Below are positions 1 through 9,276 of a DNA stretch of 22,118 nt, one piece after another (within the stretch, counting starts at the first letter, position 1; each line of letters begins with the position of its first letter). The notes under the pieces were generated by a model. It searched no databases and had not been told where the DNA came from. It worked only from the letters and a program-made list of their open reading frames with translations. This DNA comes from JBDTNQ01 sp039933635. GTDB taxonomy: Bacteria > Acidobacteriota > Vicinamibacteria > Vicinamibacterales > SCN-69-37. The translations under genes were made by a program, and so were the position numbers. The DNA lies in NCBI GenBank assembly GCA_039933635.1, contig JBDTNQ010000074.1, forward strand, positions 1-22,118, given 5' to 3'.

Positions 1-917
1 GCGACGAGCTTCTTCATGTCCGGCTGCACCATCGCGACGAGCGCGCCGTAGACGATGCCGATCACGGCGAGCACCGCGATGTACGGCACGAAGTACGCGG
101 CCGCTATCGGAAAGAGCGGGAACGCAAAGCGCAGCAGCCCGTAGGTGCCCATCTTCAGCAGCACGCCAGCCAGGATCACGGACCCGGCGGTCGGCGCCTG
201 GACGTGCGCATCCGGCAGCCAGGTGTGGAACGGGAACAGTGGAACCTTGATGGCGAACGCCACGGCGAAGGCGAGGAACAGCCACGTCTGCGTCGCGGCC
301 GGGATGTCCATCGCGATCAGATCCGCCAGATCGAAGCTCGGCAGCCCGGTGGCGGCGCGGTGGTAGTACGCGATCCAGATGATCGCGAGGAGCATCAGCA
401 CGCTGCCGGCCATCGTGTAGAGCAGGAACTTCATGCTGGCATAGATGCGCCGGTCGTACCCCCAGATGCCGATGAGGAAATACATCGGAATCAGCATCGC
501 GTCCCAGAACACGTAGAACAGGAACAGGTCGAGGGAGATGAAGACGCCGATCATGGCGGCTTCGAGCAGCAGCATGAAGAAGGAAAACTCGCGCACGCGC
601 TGGTCCACCGATTCCCACGAGCACAGCAGCGCGATTGGCGTCAGGAACGTCGTGAGCAGGACGAGCATCAGGCTGATGCCGTCGATGCCGACGTGGTACG
701 ACACGCCGAAGTCGGGCAGCCAGCTGTAGCGCTCGACGAACTGGTAGGCCGCCGCGCTGGCGGAGGAATCGAACCGCGCCCACAGCCCCAGACTGATGAT
801 GAACGTGATGAGCGACACGGCCAGGGCCAGCTGTCGTGCCAGGCCGTCACGGCCCTTGCCGAGCAGCAGCACGAGCAGCCCACCGATCACCGGCAGCGCC
901 ACGAGGGAAGTCAGCAC
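1..917 (-). CDS. nuoM: NADH-quinone oxidoreductase subunit M (NuoM), 5' part only
   Basis: This is the start of an antiporter-like, proton-pumping membrane subunit of complex I. The first 305 codons are present and the rest lies beyond the left edge (E. coli NuoM is about 509 residues). The start is GTG at 917, four bases after a GGAGG (922-926 on the opposite strand). Family signatures are seen in order: FWDAMLIPMYFLIG (residues 137-150), AIKVPLFPFHTWLPDAH (222-238) with the transmembrane lysine K224, the QAPTAGSV motif (240-247), and VQPDMKKLV (297-305) at the cut edge. The carboxylate normally found as Glu in the WE motif of TM5 is Asp here (D139). The gene lies 37 bp after nuoL. Identification is secure; the exact start is less so, because another GTG lies at 902. 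Confidence 0.95.
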   Translation of the reverse strand, partial: MLTSLVALPVIGGLLVLLLGKGRDGLARQLALAVSLITFIISLGLWARFDSSASAAAYQFVERYSWLPDFGVSYHVGIDGISLMLVLLTTFLTPIALLCSWESVDQRVREFSFFMLLLEAAMIGVFISLDLFLFYVFWDAMLIPMYFLIGIWGYDRRIYASMKFLLYTMAGSVLMLLAIIWIAYYHRAATGLPSFDLADLIAMDIPAATQTWLFLAFAVAFAIKVPLFPFHTWLPDAHVQAPTAGSVILAGVLLKMGTYGLLRFAFPLFPIAAAYFVPYIAVLAVIGIVYGALVAMVQPDMKKLV

Positions 918-954
918 GTGACCTCCCGGCTCGCGCGCGCCCGTTCGAGAATCC

Positions 955-2970
<2,016 letters not shown>

Positions 2971-2974
2971 GCGG

Positions 2975-3283
2975 TCACCACTTCAGCGACGTGAACGCAT
3001 CCGGGTTCAGCGAGTCCCGGTGCCGGAAGAGGGCGATGATGATGGCGAGCCCCACGGCGGCCTCGGCCGCGGCGACGGTCATGACGAAGAACACGATGAT
3101 CTGTCCATCCACCGTCTGGAAGAACCGATCCGCCGCCACGAACGTCAGGTTCACGGCGTTCAACATGATCTCGATGGAAAGCAGAATCGTGATGAGGTTG
3201 CGCCGGAGAAACACGCCCGCGGTGCCGATCGAGAACAGCACCGCCGACAGCATCAGATAGGAATTGAGTGTGGGGTCGGGCAT
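2975..3283 (-). CDS. nuoK: NADH-quinone oxidoreductase subunit K (NuoK)
   Basis: This is a small three-helix membrane subunit of complex I, 102 residues, the usual family length. Two membrane-embedded glutamates needed for proton transfer in the family are present: E38 in LLSIEIMLNAVNL and E74 in TVAAAEAAVGLAI. The start ATG at 3283 shares one base with the nuoJ stop (TGATG arrangement), which supports this start over the longer open frame that runs back through nuoJ. The gene is followed after 4 bp by nuoL. Confidence 0.96.
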   Translation of the reverse strand: MPDPTLNSYLMLSAVLFSIGTAGVFLRRNLITILLSIEIMLNAVNLTFVAADRFFQTVDGQIIVFFVMTVAAAEAAVGLAIIIALFRHRDSLNPDAFTSLKW

Positions 3284-3798
3284 CACTTCTGTTCCTTGCG
3301 CGCCAGGATGATGGCGCCCACCATCGCAACCAGGATGAGCACCGACGTCGACTCGAACGCGAACGCGTAGTCGCGGTACAGCCGCAGCCCGATGGCGTGC
3401 ACACTCGTCTCGGTCGGATTGGCCGGCATCGCGGCGCCTTGCACACGGCTCAGCGCCCACGCCAGCTCCACGACCAGCGCCAGGGACAACACGGCCCCGA
3501 AGTGCCGCGGCCCGGCCGACACCGGCAGCCGGCTCCGGCGTTCGTCCGGCGTCTCGGTGGGCACGTTGAGCAGCATGACCACGAACAGGAAGAGCACCAT
3601 GATCGCGCCGGCGTAAATGATGATCTGAATCGCCGCGACGAACGGCGCGCCGAGCAGCACGTACAGGCCGGACAGCGCGCAGAACGACACGATGAGCCAC
3701 ATTACGCTGTGCATCGGGTTCCGTTGCCCGACAACGAGCAATGACGCGATGACCGCCGCGGCCGCGAGAATCCAGAAGTAGAGGGCGTCCATGTGCAT
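3283..3798 (-). CDS. nuoJ: NADH-quinone oxidoreductase subunit J (NuoJ)
   Basis: This is a five-helix membrane subunit of complex I, 171 residues from ATG at 3798. That ATG overlaps the nuoH stop codon by one base (TGATG). A second ATG at 3792 would give 169 residues. The family core is clear: RNPMHSVMWLIVSFCALSGLYVLLGAPFVAAIQ followed by IIIYAGAIMVLFLFVVMLL, the helix with the pi-bulge in known structures. The C-terminal helix TSVLILVAMVGAIILARKE is also typical. Translational coupling to nuoH is likely because no Shine-Dalgarno is visible. nuoI, which normally precedes nuoJ, is missing here. Confidence 0.95.
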   Translation of the reverse strand: MHMDALYFWILAAAAVIASLLVVGQRNPMHSVMWLIVSFCALSGLYVLLGAPFVAAIQIIIYAGAIMVLFLFVVMLLNVPTETPDERRSRLPVSAGPRHFGAVLSLALVVELAWALSRVQGAAMPANPTETSVHAIGLRLYRDYAFAFESTSVLILVAMVGAIILARKEQK

Positions 3799-4871
3799 CA
3801 GAAGCCGAAATACACGACCACGGCGGCCGTCACCAGCAGGTTGACGACCGAAAGAGGCAGCAGATACTTCCAGCCGAACTCCATCAACTGGTCGTAGCGG
3901 TATCGCGGCAACGTCCAGCGCATCCAGATGTAGAAGAACAGCAGCGCGAAGAGCTTGATGAAGAACCAGATCCAGCCCAGCCAATCAGGCAGGAACGGGC
4001 CATGCCACCCGCCCAGAAACAGGTCGGTGGCCACGGCGGACACCGTGACCATGTTCACGTACTCGGCCAGAAAGAACAGCGCGAAGCTCATCGAGCTGTA
4101 CTCGGTGTGGTACCCGGCCACCAGTTCCTGCTCCGCTTCCGGGAAATCGAACGGGGCGCGGTTCGTTTCCGCCACCCCCGCCGTCAGGAAGATGAAGAAG
4201 CCGACCGGCTGGAGAAAGAGGTACCACTTCGGAATGAACCCGAACCAGTATCCGGCCTGGCTGTCGACGATCTGACCAAGCGAGAGTGAGCCGGCGAGCA
4301 GGATGACCGCCGCGAACGAGAGCCCGTAGGACAACTCGTAGCTGATCATCTGCGCCGACGATCGCAGGCCACCGAGCAGCGAGTACTTGCTGTTCGAGGC
4401 CCAGCCGGCCAGCACGATCCCGTACACGCCCATCGACGTGATCGCAAAAATCACCAGCAGCCCGACGTTGACGTCAGCCGCTGCCAGATGAATCGGGCGA
4501 TCGAGCAGGCCGAAGAGCGTCGTGTCGGCCCCGAACGGCACGACCGCGAACGCCGCGAAGGCCGCGACCGCGCTGAGGATGGGCGCCACATAGAAGAGCA
4601 CGGGGTCGGCCGTCTTCGGCCGCAGCTCCTCCTTGAACATCAGCTTGACGATGTCCGCGAGCGGCTGCATCAGACCGTGCGGGCCGACCAGATACGGGCC
4701 GTAACGCTGCTGCACGAGCGCCGCGACCTTGCGCTCCATGTACACCAGCACCGCAGCGGAAATCTGCAGCGCCATGAACACGGCAAAGATGACCAGCAGC
4801 TGCACGGCAAGCCGAAGCATGAACGGCGTCACGCCCAACGTGCCCAGCCACTCCGCAAGAGGCGCCAGCAT
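3798..4871 (-). CDS. nuoH: NADH-quinone oxidoreductase subunit H (NuoH)
   Basis: This is the membrane subunit of complex I that forms much of the quinone entry site, 357 residues. Signatures: YMERKVAALVQQRYGP (44-59), GLMQPLADIVKLMFKEE (66-82), and the long quinone-chamber loop AETNRAPFDFPEAEQELVAGYHTEYSS (234-260) with its conserved acidic residues. The start ATG at 4871 directly follows the nuoF stop TAG (4874-4872) with no spacer. This junction is where nuoG would normally be. The stop overlaps the nuoJ start by one base, where nuoI would normally be. Length and motifs are those of a normal working NuoH. Confidence 0.97.
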   Translation of the reverse strand: MLAPLAEWLGTLGVTPFMLRLAVQLLVIFAVFMALQISAAVLVYMERKVAALVQQRYGPYLVGPHGLMQPLADIVKLMFKEELRPKTADPVLFYVAPILSAVAAFAAFAVVPFGADTTLFGLLDRPIHLAAADVNVGLLVIFAITSMGVYGIVLAGWASNSKYSLLGGLRSSAQMISYELSYGLSFAAVILLAGSLSLGQIVDSQAGYWFGFIPKWYLFLQPVGFFIFLTAGVAETNRAPFDFPEAEQELVAGYHTEYSSMSFALFFLAEYVNMVTVSAVATDLFLGGWHGPFLPDWLGWIWFFIKLFALLFFYIWMRWTLPRYRYDQLMEFGWKYLLPLSVVNLLVTAAVVVYFGF

Positions 4872-6179
4872 CTAGTGTGCCCCCGCGTGGGTGCGCGCCG
4901 ACGCGCGCCACGATGCCGGCACGGTGCACCGGCCTTCGCGAATGTGCGCCTCGTACTCGGCGCGGAACGTCTTCACCGTCGTCAGCACCGGCGTGGCCGC
5001 CGCGTCACCAAACGCGCAGAGCGTCTTGCCCGTGATGTTGCCGGCAATCGACAGCAGCAGGTCGAGGTCCTTCATCTGGCCGTCCCCTCGCTCGATCTTG
5101 CCGAGGATGTTGTGCAGCCAGGCGCCGCCCTCGCGGCACGGCGTGCACTTGCCGCAGGACTCGTGACGGTAGAAGTGCAGCAGGTTCTCCGCCGCCCACA
5201 CCATGCACGTCGTGTCGTCCATAACGATGATGCCGGCCGATCCGAGGAGCGACCCCGCGGCCGCCACGCCGTCGAAGCTGGCCGGGATGTCGAGCTGATC
5301 GGGGAGCAGCACCGGCACGGACGAGCCGCCTGGAATCACGCACTTCAGCGCGCGATCGTCGCGGATGCCGCCGCCAAACCGCGGGTCATAGACCAGCTCG
5401 CGCATCGTCGTCGACATCGACGCTTCGTAGACGCCCGGCCGCTTCACGTGCCCGCTCAGGCAGTACAGCTTCGGCCCGCCGTTCTTCTCGGGGCCCAGCT
5501 TGGCGAACCACTCGGCACCCTGATCAATGATGAGCGGCACATTGCAGAGGGTTTCGACGTTGTTCACCGCCGTGGGGCACCCGTAGAGCCCTTCGACGGC
5601 CGGAAACGGCGGCTTCAAGCGCGGCTGCGCGCGTTTCCCCTCGAGGGACTCGATGAGCGCCGTCTCTTCGCCGGCCTCGTAGGCCCCAGCGCCGCGGTGG
5701 ACGAAGATCTCGCAATCAAAGCCCGAACCGAAGATGTTCGTGCCGATGATTCCCGCCGCGCGTGCTTTCTCGAGTTCGCGCTCGAGCACTTCCTGCACAT
5801 GGTAGAACTCGCCGCGGATGTAGATGTACGCGACCTTCGCGCCAATCGCGTAGCAGCCGATGAGGCAGCCCTCGAACAGCAGGTGCGGGTTGCGCTCCAT
5901 GAGCACGTGGTCTTTGAACGTGCCCGGCTCGCTCTCGTCCGCGTTGCAGCAGATGTAGCGCGGCTTCGGAGACTTCTTGTCCACGAACTGCCACTTCATG
6001 CCGGTCGGAAATCCCGCGCCGCCGCGGCCCCGCAGACCCGACGCCTTCACGGTATCGATCACCGCCTCGGGTGTCATGCCGAGCGCCTTGCGAAGGGCGT
6101 TGTACCCGCCGTGCTGCGTGTAAAAATCAAGCGTGAAGCTGTTTGGCTCACGCACGTAGCGCGTCAGCAGGGGTTCCAT
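4872..6179 (-). CDS. nuoF: NADH-quinone oxidoreductase subunit F (NuoF), NADH/FMN-binding
   Basis: This subunit oxidises NADH, passes electrons through FMN and the [4Fe-4S] cluster N3, and sits at the tip of the peripheral arm of complex I. It has 435 residues (E. coli 445). The start is ATG at 6179, preceded by a good GGGGAGGG about 10 bases upstream, and comes 2 bp after nuoE; a longer frame running back through nuoE is rejected. Motifs: GLRGRGGAGFPTGMKW (48-63, nucleotide/FMN site), CNADESEPGTFKDH (78-91), GEETALIESLEGKR (170-183), and the N3 cluster ligands C342, C345, C348 (ESCGKCTPCREGG) plus C388. The usual YICGEE reads YEAGEE (167-172). The stop abuts nuoH. Confidence 0.97.
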   Translation of the reverse strand: MEPLLTRYVREPNSFTLDFYTQHGGYNALRKALGMTPEAVIDTVKASGLRGRGGAGFPTGMKWQFVDKKSPKPRYICCNADESEPGTFKDHVLMERNPHLLFEGCLIGCYAIGAKVAYIYIRGEFYHVQEVLERELEKARAAGIIGTNIFGSGFDCEIFVHRGAGAYEAGEETALIESLEGKRAQPRLKPPFPAVEGLYGCPTAVNNVETLCNVPLIIDQGAEWFAKLGPEKNGGPKLYCLSGHVKRPGVYEASMSTTMRELVYDPRFGGGIRDDRALKCVIPGGSSVPVLLPDQLDIPASFDGVAAAGSLLGSAGIIVMDDTTCMVWAAENLLHFYRHESCGKCTPCREGGAWLHNILGKIERGDGQMKDLDLLLSIAGNITGKTLCAFGDAAATPVLTTVKTFRAEYEAHIREGRCTVPASWRASARTHAGAH

Positions 6180-6181
6180 GC

Positions 6182-6790
6182 TCACTGTCCCTCCCCTGCC
6201 ACCTTGAGATGGCAACCCGTCAGCACCGAGGGGCCGGCCGTCCGCAGGCCGTCGACGAGCGCTCGCACGTCTTCCGGCCGCTGGCACTCCTGCCAATGAT
6301 CATTCACGCCGACGACCGGCGCGCGATCGCACGCCCCCAGGCATTCGACTTCGTGGAGGGTGAACGTGCCTGAGGGATCCGTCTCACCGGGCTTCACGCC
6401 GAGCGCTTCCACGAGCGCCTGCGTCACGCGCTCGGCGCCCATCAGCGCGCACGAGAGCGTGCGGCACACCGTCAGCACGTACGTCCCGACCGGTCGCGTA
6501 TAGAACATCGTGTAGAAGGTGACGACGTCCTCGACTTCGGCCGCCGTGCAGCGAATCGCCTCGGCCACGTGGCGCATCGCGTTCCGCGTGAGGTACCCCT
6601 GCTGCGCCTGGGCCAGGTAGAGGGCCGCCAGAATCGCGGACTTCCGCTGTTCGGACGGATACCGCGCGCAGATCTCCTCGAACTTCGCGCGATTCTCCGC
6701 GGTGTAGACGAACGCGGGGCCTTCTTCCGGCAGCGCACGCGCCGACTGGTGCCGGCCGCGGCCGTAGTCCATCGCTGGGTGAAAACTCAT
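6182..6790 (-). CDS. nuoE: NADH-quinone oxidoreductase subunit E (NuoE), [2Fe-2S] thioredoxin-like
   Basis: This is the NuoE/24-kDa subunit of complex I, 202 residues, which partners NuoF in the NADH-oxidising module. It has the N-terminal helical bundle (about 30-98, RYPSEQRKSAILAALYLAQ) and a thioredoxin-like fold with the four ligands of cluster N1a: C109 and C114 (VCRTLSC), C150 and C154 (ECLGAC). It is somewhat longer than E. coli NuoE (166), with about 28 extra N-terminal residues of low conservation, so the start could lie further in; the first ATG (6790) has a GGAAAGAAG stretch upstream. Together with NuoF its presence means this complex is meant to use NADH. It is 88 bp downstream of nuoD and 2 bp before nuoF. 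Confidence 0.96.
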   Translation of the reverse strand: MSFHPAMDYGRGRHQSARALPEEGPAFVYTAENRAKFEEICARYPSEQRKSAILAALYLAQAQQGYLTRNAMRHVAEAIRCTAAEVEDVVTFYTMFYTRPVGTYVLTVCRTLSCALMGAERVTQALVEALGVKPGETDPSGTFTLHEVECLGACDRAPVVGVNDHWQECQRPEDVRALVDGLRTAGPSVLTGCHLKVAGEGQ

Positions 6791-6878
6791 ACCGTCAGCT
6801 TCTTTCCACTGCGGTTGGGACCCCGCCCCCAGCGCTCACAGCACTCGGCGCCTTCGCTCCGACCACGGCCTCGCGGTG
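6791..6878. other. 88-bp gap inside the nuo operon with G-rich, hairpin-prone sequence
   Basis: This is the only sizeable spacer inside the nuoA-nuoL run; the others range from an 8-bp overlap to about 37 bp. It holds no plausible gene. On the minus strand it reads through a small stem (AGTGCT-GTG-AGCGCT, 6845-6831, one G-U pair), a GGCGCC palindrome just upstream, and a G-run GGGGGCGGGGTCCC before the nuoE ribosome-binding region. It may be an mRNA stability or processing element, or a copy of a dispersed repeat. The sequence alone does not decide. Confidence 0.4.
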
Positions 6879-8066
6879 TCATCGATCCACGTCTCCCATC
6901 ACCACGTCCGTCGACCCAATGACCGCGATCAGGTCCGCGACCAGGCCGCCGACCACCATCTTCTCGAGGCCCTGCACCGCCATGAACGACGGCGCGCGTG
7001 ACTTCACGCGAATCGGACGATTGGCGCCGTCCGACACGACGTAGAACCCGTGCTCGCCGCGCGGGCCTTCGACGGGCACGTACGCTTCGCCCTTCGGCAC
7101 GTTGAAACCCTGCGAATAGAGCAGGAAGTGCTGAATCAGCGCTTCCATTTCCGTGTACACGCGATCCTTCGGCGGCGGCACGATGCGGTAGTCGCCGCAA
7201 TCGTACTTGCCGGTGGGCGTGATGCGCTCGAGCGCCTGCTGGGCAATCTTCACGCTCTGCCGCATCTCCTCGATCTTCACCGTGTACCGCGCGAAGACGT
7301 CGCCGTCGGTCGCCGTCGGCACCGTGAAGTCGAAGGTGTCGTACTTCAGATACGGGAACATCTTGCGCACATCGTAGGGGATGCCGACCGCGCGTGCGAT
7401 CGGTCCCACCAGACCCATCGCAATCGTGTCCGCACGCGACAGCGTGCCGACCCCTTTCGTGCGCTTCAGCCACACGTTGTTCTTGGTGAGGAGCTTCTCG
7501 TACTCGTCGAGCTTCGAGGGAAACTTGTCGAGGAAGGCCTTTGCCGCCTCGTGGAATCCGCGCGGCAGGTCCTCGCGCAAGCCCCCGATTCGCATGTAGC
7601 TCGGGAACATCCGGAAGCCGGCGAGCATCTCGTTGAGATTGAGCAGCTGCTCCCGTTCGCGGAAGCAGTACATCATCACGGAGATGGCGCCGATCTCCAT
7701 GCCATGCGTGCCGAGCCACACGAGGTGGCTGCTCAAGCGCTGCAACTCCGCGATCAACACGCGGATGAACGTCACGCGATCGGGCATGCCGGCCTCGAGC
7801 GCGAGCAGCCGCTCCACCGACAGGCAGAAGGCCAGGCTGTTGGACTGCGGCCCGAGATAGTCCATCCGCTCCACGAGCGGGATCACCTGCTGCCACTTCT
7901 TCTGCTCGGCTGTCTTCTCGATGCCCGTGTGCAGGTACCCGATCGTGGGATCGAGCCCGACGATGTTTTCGCCATCGAGCTCGAGCACCAGACGCAGCAC
8001 GCCGTGCGTGCTGGGGTGCTGCGGCCCCATGTTGACGGTCATCGTTTCAGTGCGAATCTCAGGCAT
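6879..8066 (-). CDS. nuoD: NADH-quinone oxidoreductase subunit D (NuoD, 49-kDa type)
   Basis: This subunit forms, with NuoB, the quinone-reduction site in the peripheral arm. It has 395 residues as a stand-alone NuoD, not fused to NuoC as in E. coli. Motifs: VNMGPQHPSTHGVLRL (11-26), which contains the quinone-site histidine; GYLHTGIEK (43-51); ERMDYLG with the quinone-site tyrosine Y70; and the C-terminal RVKSRAPSFMAVQGLEKMVVGGLVADLIAVIGSTDVVMGDVDR, the standard family ending. The start ATG (8066) is 3 bp after the stop of the inserted gmhA-like gene rather than after nuoC. It is followed by an 88-bp spacer before nuoE. Confidence 0.97.
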   Translation of the reverse strand: MPEIRTETMTVNMGPQHPSTHGVLRLVLELDGENIVGLDPTIGYLHTGIEKTAEQKKWQQVIPLVERMDYLGPQSNSLAFCLSVERLLALEAGMPDRVTFIRVLIAELQRLSSHLVWLGTHGMEIGAISVMMYCFREREQLLNLNEMLAGFRMFPSYMRIGGLREDLPRGFHEAAKAFLDKFPSKLDEYEKLLTKNNVWLKRTKGVGTLSRADTIAMGLVGPIARAVGIPYDVRKMFPYLKYDTFDFTVPTATDGDVFARYTVKIEEMRQSVKIAQQALERITPTGKYDCGDYRIVPPPKDRVYTEMEALIQHFLLYSQGFNVPKGEAYVPVEGPRGEHGFYVVSDGANRPIRVKSRAPSFMAVQGLEKMVVGGLVADLIAVIGSTDVVMGDVDR

Positions 8067-8069
8067 GTC

Positions 8070-8669
8070 TCACGCTTCTGCCGCTGGTTGACCGTCGAGC
8101 CGGCGCTCCACCAGCTCGCAAATCAGGTGCAAGATCGTTTGCTGCACCTCTTGCACGCGCTGCGGGTTGTCGTGGGCCACATTCACGTGGACCTCCGCCA
8201 GCCGGCCGCTCTCCCCGCCGTCCCGTCCGGTCAGCGCCACGGTGCGCAGCGCCCGGCGCGACGCCGAGCGCAGGCCTTCGTTCACGTTCGCCGACGTGCC
8301 GCTCGTCGTGATGGCAAGCGCCACGTCCCCGGCCACTCCGAGCGCGTCGAGCTGTCGCGCGAACACCGCCGCGAACCCGAAATCGTTGGCCACGGCCGTC
8401 ATGACGGCCAGATCACTCGTGAGCGCGATGGCCGGCAACCCGCGGCGTTCGACCCGCCGGCTGAACTGCCCCACCAACTCCGCGACGAAATGCTGCGAGT
8501 CCGCCGCGCTCCCGCCGTTGCCGAACACCAGCACCTTTCGCCCCGCGACCAGCGCGTCGCCCACGACGCCGGCGGCGGCGACAATCGCGTCGGCGCAGGT
8601 GGTGCCCACCTGCGCATGCAGCGTCGCCGTTTCGTGACAGACGCGACGCACCAGTTCCCGATCACTCAC
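8070..8669 (-). CDS. gmhA: SIS-domain sugar isomerase, GmhA/DiaA type, inside the nuo operon
   Basis: This 199-residue protein looks like sedoheptulose-7-phosphate isomerase (GmhA), which makes D-glycero-D-manno-heptose 7-phosphate for LPS or glycan heptose in the cytosol. The SIS motifs are present: VFGNGGSAADSQHFVAELVG (48-67) and TTSGTSANV (121-129, usually STSGNS), then LTGRDGG and RVQEVQQTILHLICELVE. Residues matching the GmhA metal/catalytic set are all there: H60, E64, Q173, H181. DiaA, a non-enzymatic paralogue, is the main alternative, but the intact site favours an enzyme. The start is GTG at 8669, overlapping the nuoC stop by 8 bp; the stop is 3 bp from nuoD. It is therefore co-transcribed and probably coupled with complex I genes. 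No heptose kinase or epimerase gene is in the window. Confidence 0.85.
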   Translation of the reverse strand: MSDRELVRRVCHETATLHAQVGTTCADAIVAAAGVVGDALVAGRKVLVFGNGGSAADSQHFVAELVGQFSRRVERRGLPAIALTSDLAVMTAVANDFGFAAVFARQLDALGVAGDVALAITTSGTSANVNEGLRSASRRALRTVALTGRDGGESGRLAEVHVNVAHDNPQRVQEVQQTILHLICELVERRLDGQPAAEA

Positions 8670-9273
8670 CCGCCGGCCCCGGCTTGCGCGCGAGTTCTTC
8701 AGCGATCGCGCGCTGACGTTTGATGTTCTCCGCGAACTCCTCGACCGACAGCTGGATCGGCTCCCACGACTGCGTCGTCTTGCGAATCTGGACCGGGTAG
8801 TCCTTTCGCAGCGGAAACCCTGTCCAGTCCTCCGGCGTCAGAATCCGCCGCAGGTCCGGGTGATGCTCGAAGACGATGCCCAGCAGGTCGAACACCTCGC
8901 GCTCGAGCCAGTTCGCGCCCGGAAATACCGACACCGCGCTGGTCACGCGCGCATCGTCACCCGGCGCCTGCACTTTGAGGCGGAGGCGGCGCGCGGGAGC
9001 CGGTTGGCCTATGGCGTACGCCGCGCCCAGGCAGACCAGGTGGTAGACCACCTCGAAGCGCGGCGCCGCGGGCAGCCGATCCACGCCGATCACGTCGACG
9101 AGCAGCGCGAATTGCAGGGCGGGATGGTCGCGGAGGACCAGGAACGTTTCGAGCGCATGATCGCGATCGACGACCACCGTCGGCATGTCCACCGATGGCA
9201 GGGCGTCGATTGTCGCCCCGGGGACTGCGCCGCGGAGGACGTCGAGAATCGGGGACGCGTCAGTCTCGGGCAT
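8662..9273 (-). CDS. nuoC: NADH-quinone oxidoreductase subunit C (NuoC, 30-kDa type)
   Basis: This is a peripheral-arm structural subunit of complex I, 203 residues, separate from NuoD. The family signature is unmistakable: NWLEREVFDLLGIVFEHHPDLRRILTPEDWTGFPLRKDYP (121-160). The N-terminal half (about 30-115) shows the weaker conserved beta-rich region with FALLVDVIGVD (55-65). The C-terminal tail (about 172-203) is charged and helical. ATG at 9273 is 3 bp after the nuoB stop. Its stop lies inside the gmhA-like gene, overlapping it by 8 bp. Confidence 0.96.
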   Translation of the reverse strand: MPETDASPILDVLRGAVPGATIDALPSVDMPTVVVDRDHALETFLVLRDHPALQFALLVDVIGVDRLPAAPRFEVVYHLVCLGAAYAIGQPAPARRLRLKVQAPGDDARVTSAVSVFPGANWLEREVFDLLGIVFEHHPDLRRILTPEDWTGFPLRKDYPVQIRKTTQSWEPIQLSVEEFAENIKRQRAIAEELARKPGPAGE

Positions 9274-9276
9274 CGG

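Noticed and set aside
4488..6299. 603-codon open frame on the plus strand opposite nuoH and nuoF
   Set aside because: It spans two well-supported genes on the other strand and has the same low-complexity Arg/His-rich composition; an antisense shadow.
6787..7896. 369-codon minus-strand frame overlapping nuoD
   Set aside because: It is a frame shift of nuoD on the same strand; nuoD has the full set of family motifs and this frame has none.
7050..8723. 557-codon open frame on the plus strand opposite nuoD and gmhA
   Set aside because: It crosses the boundary of two real genes and shows no recognisable motif.
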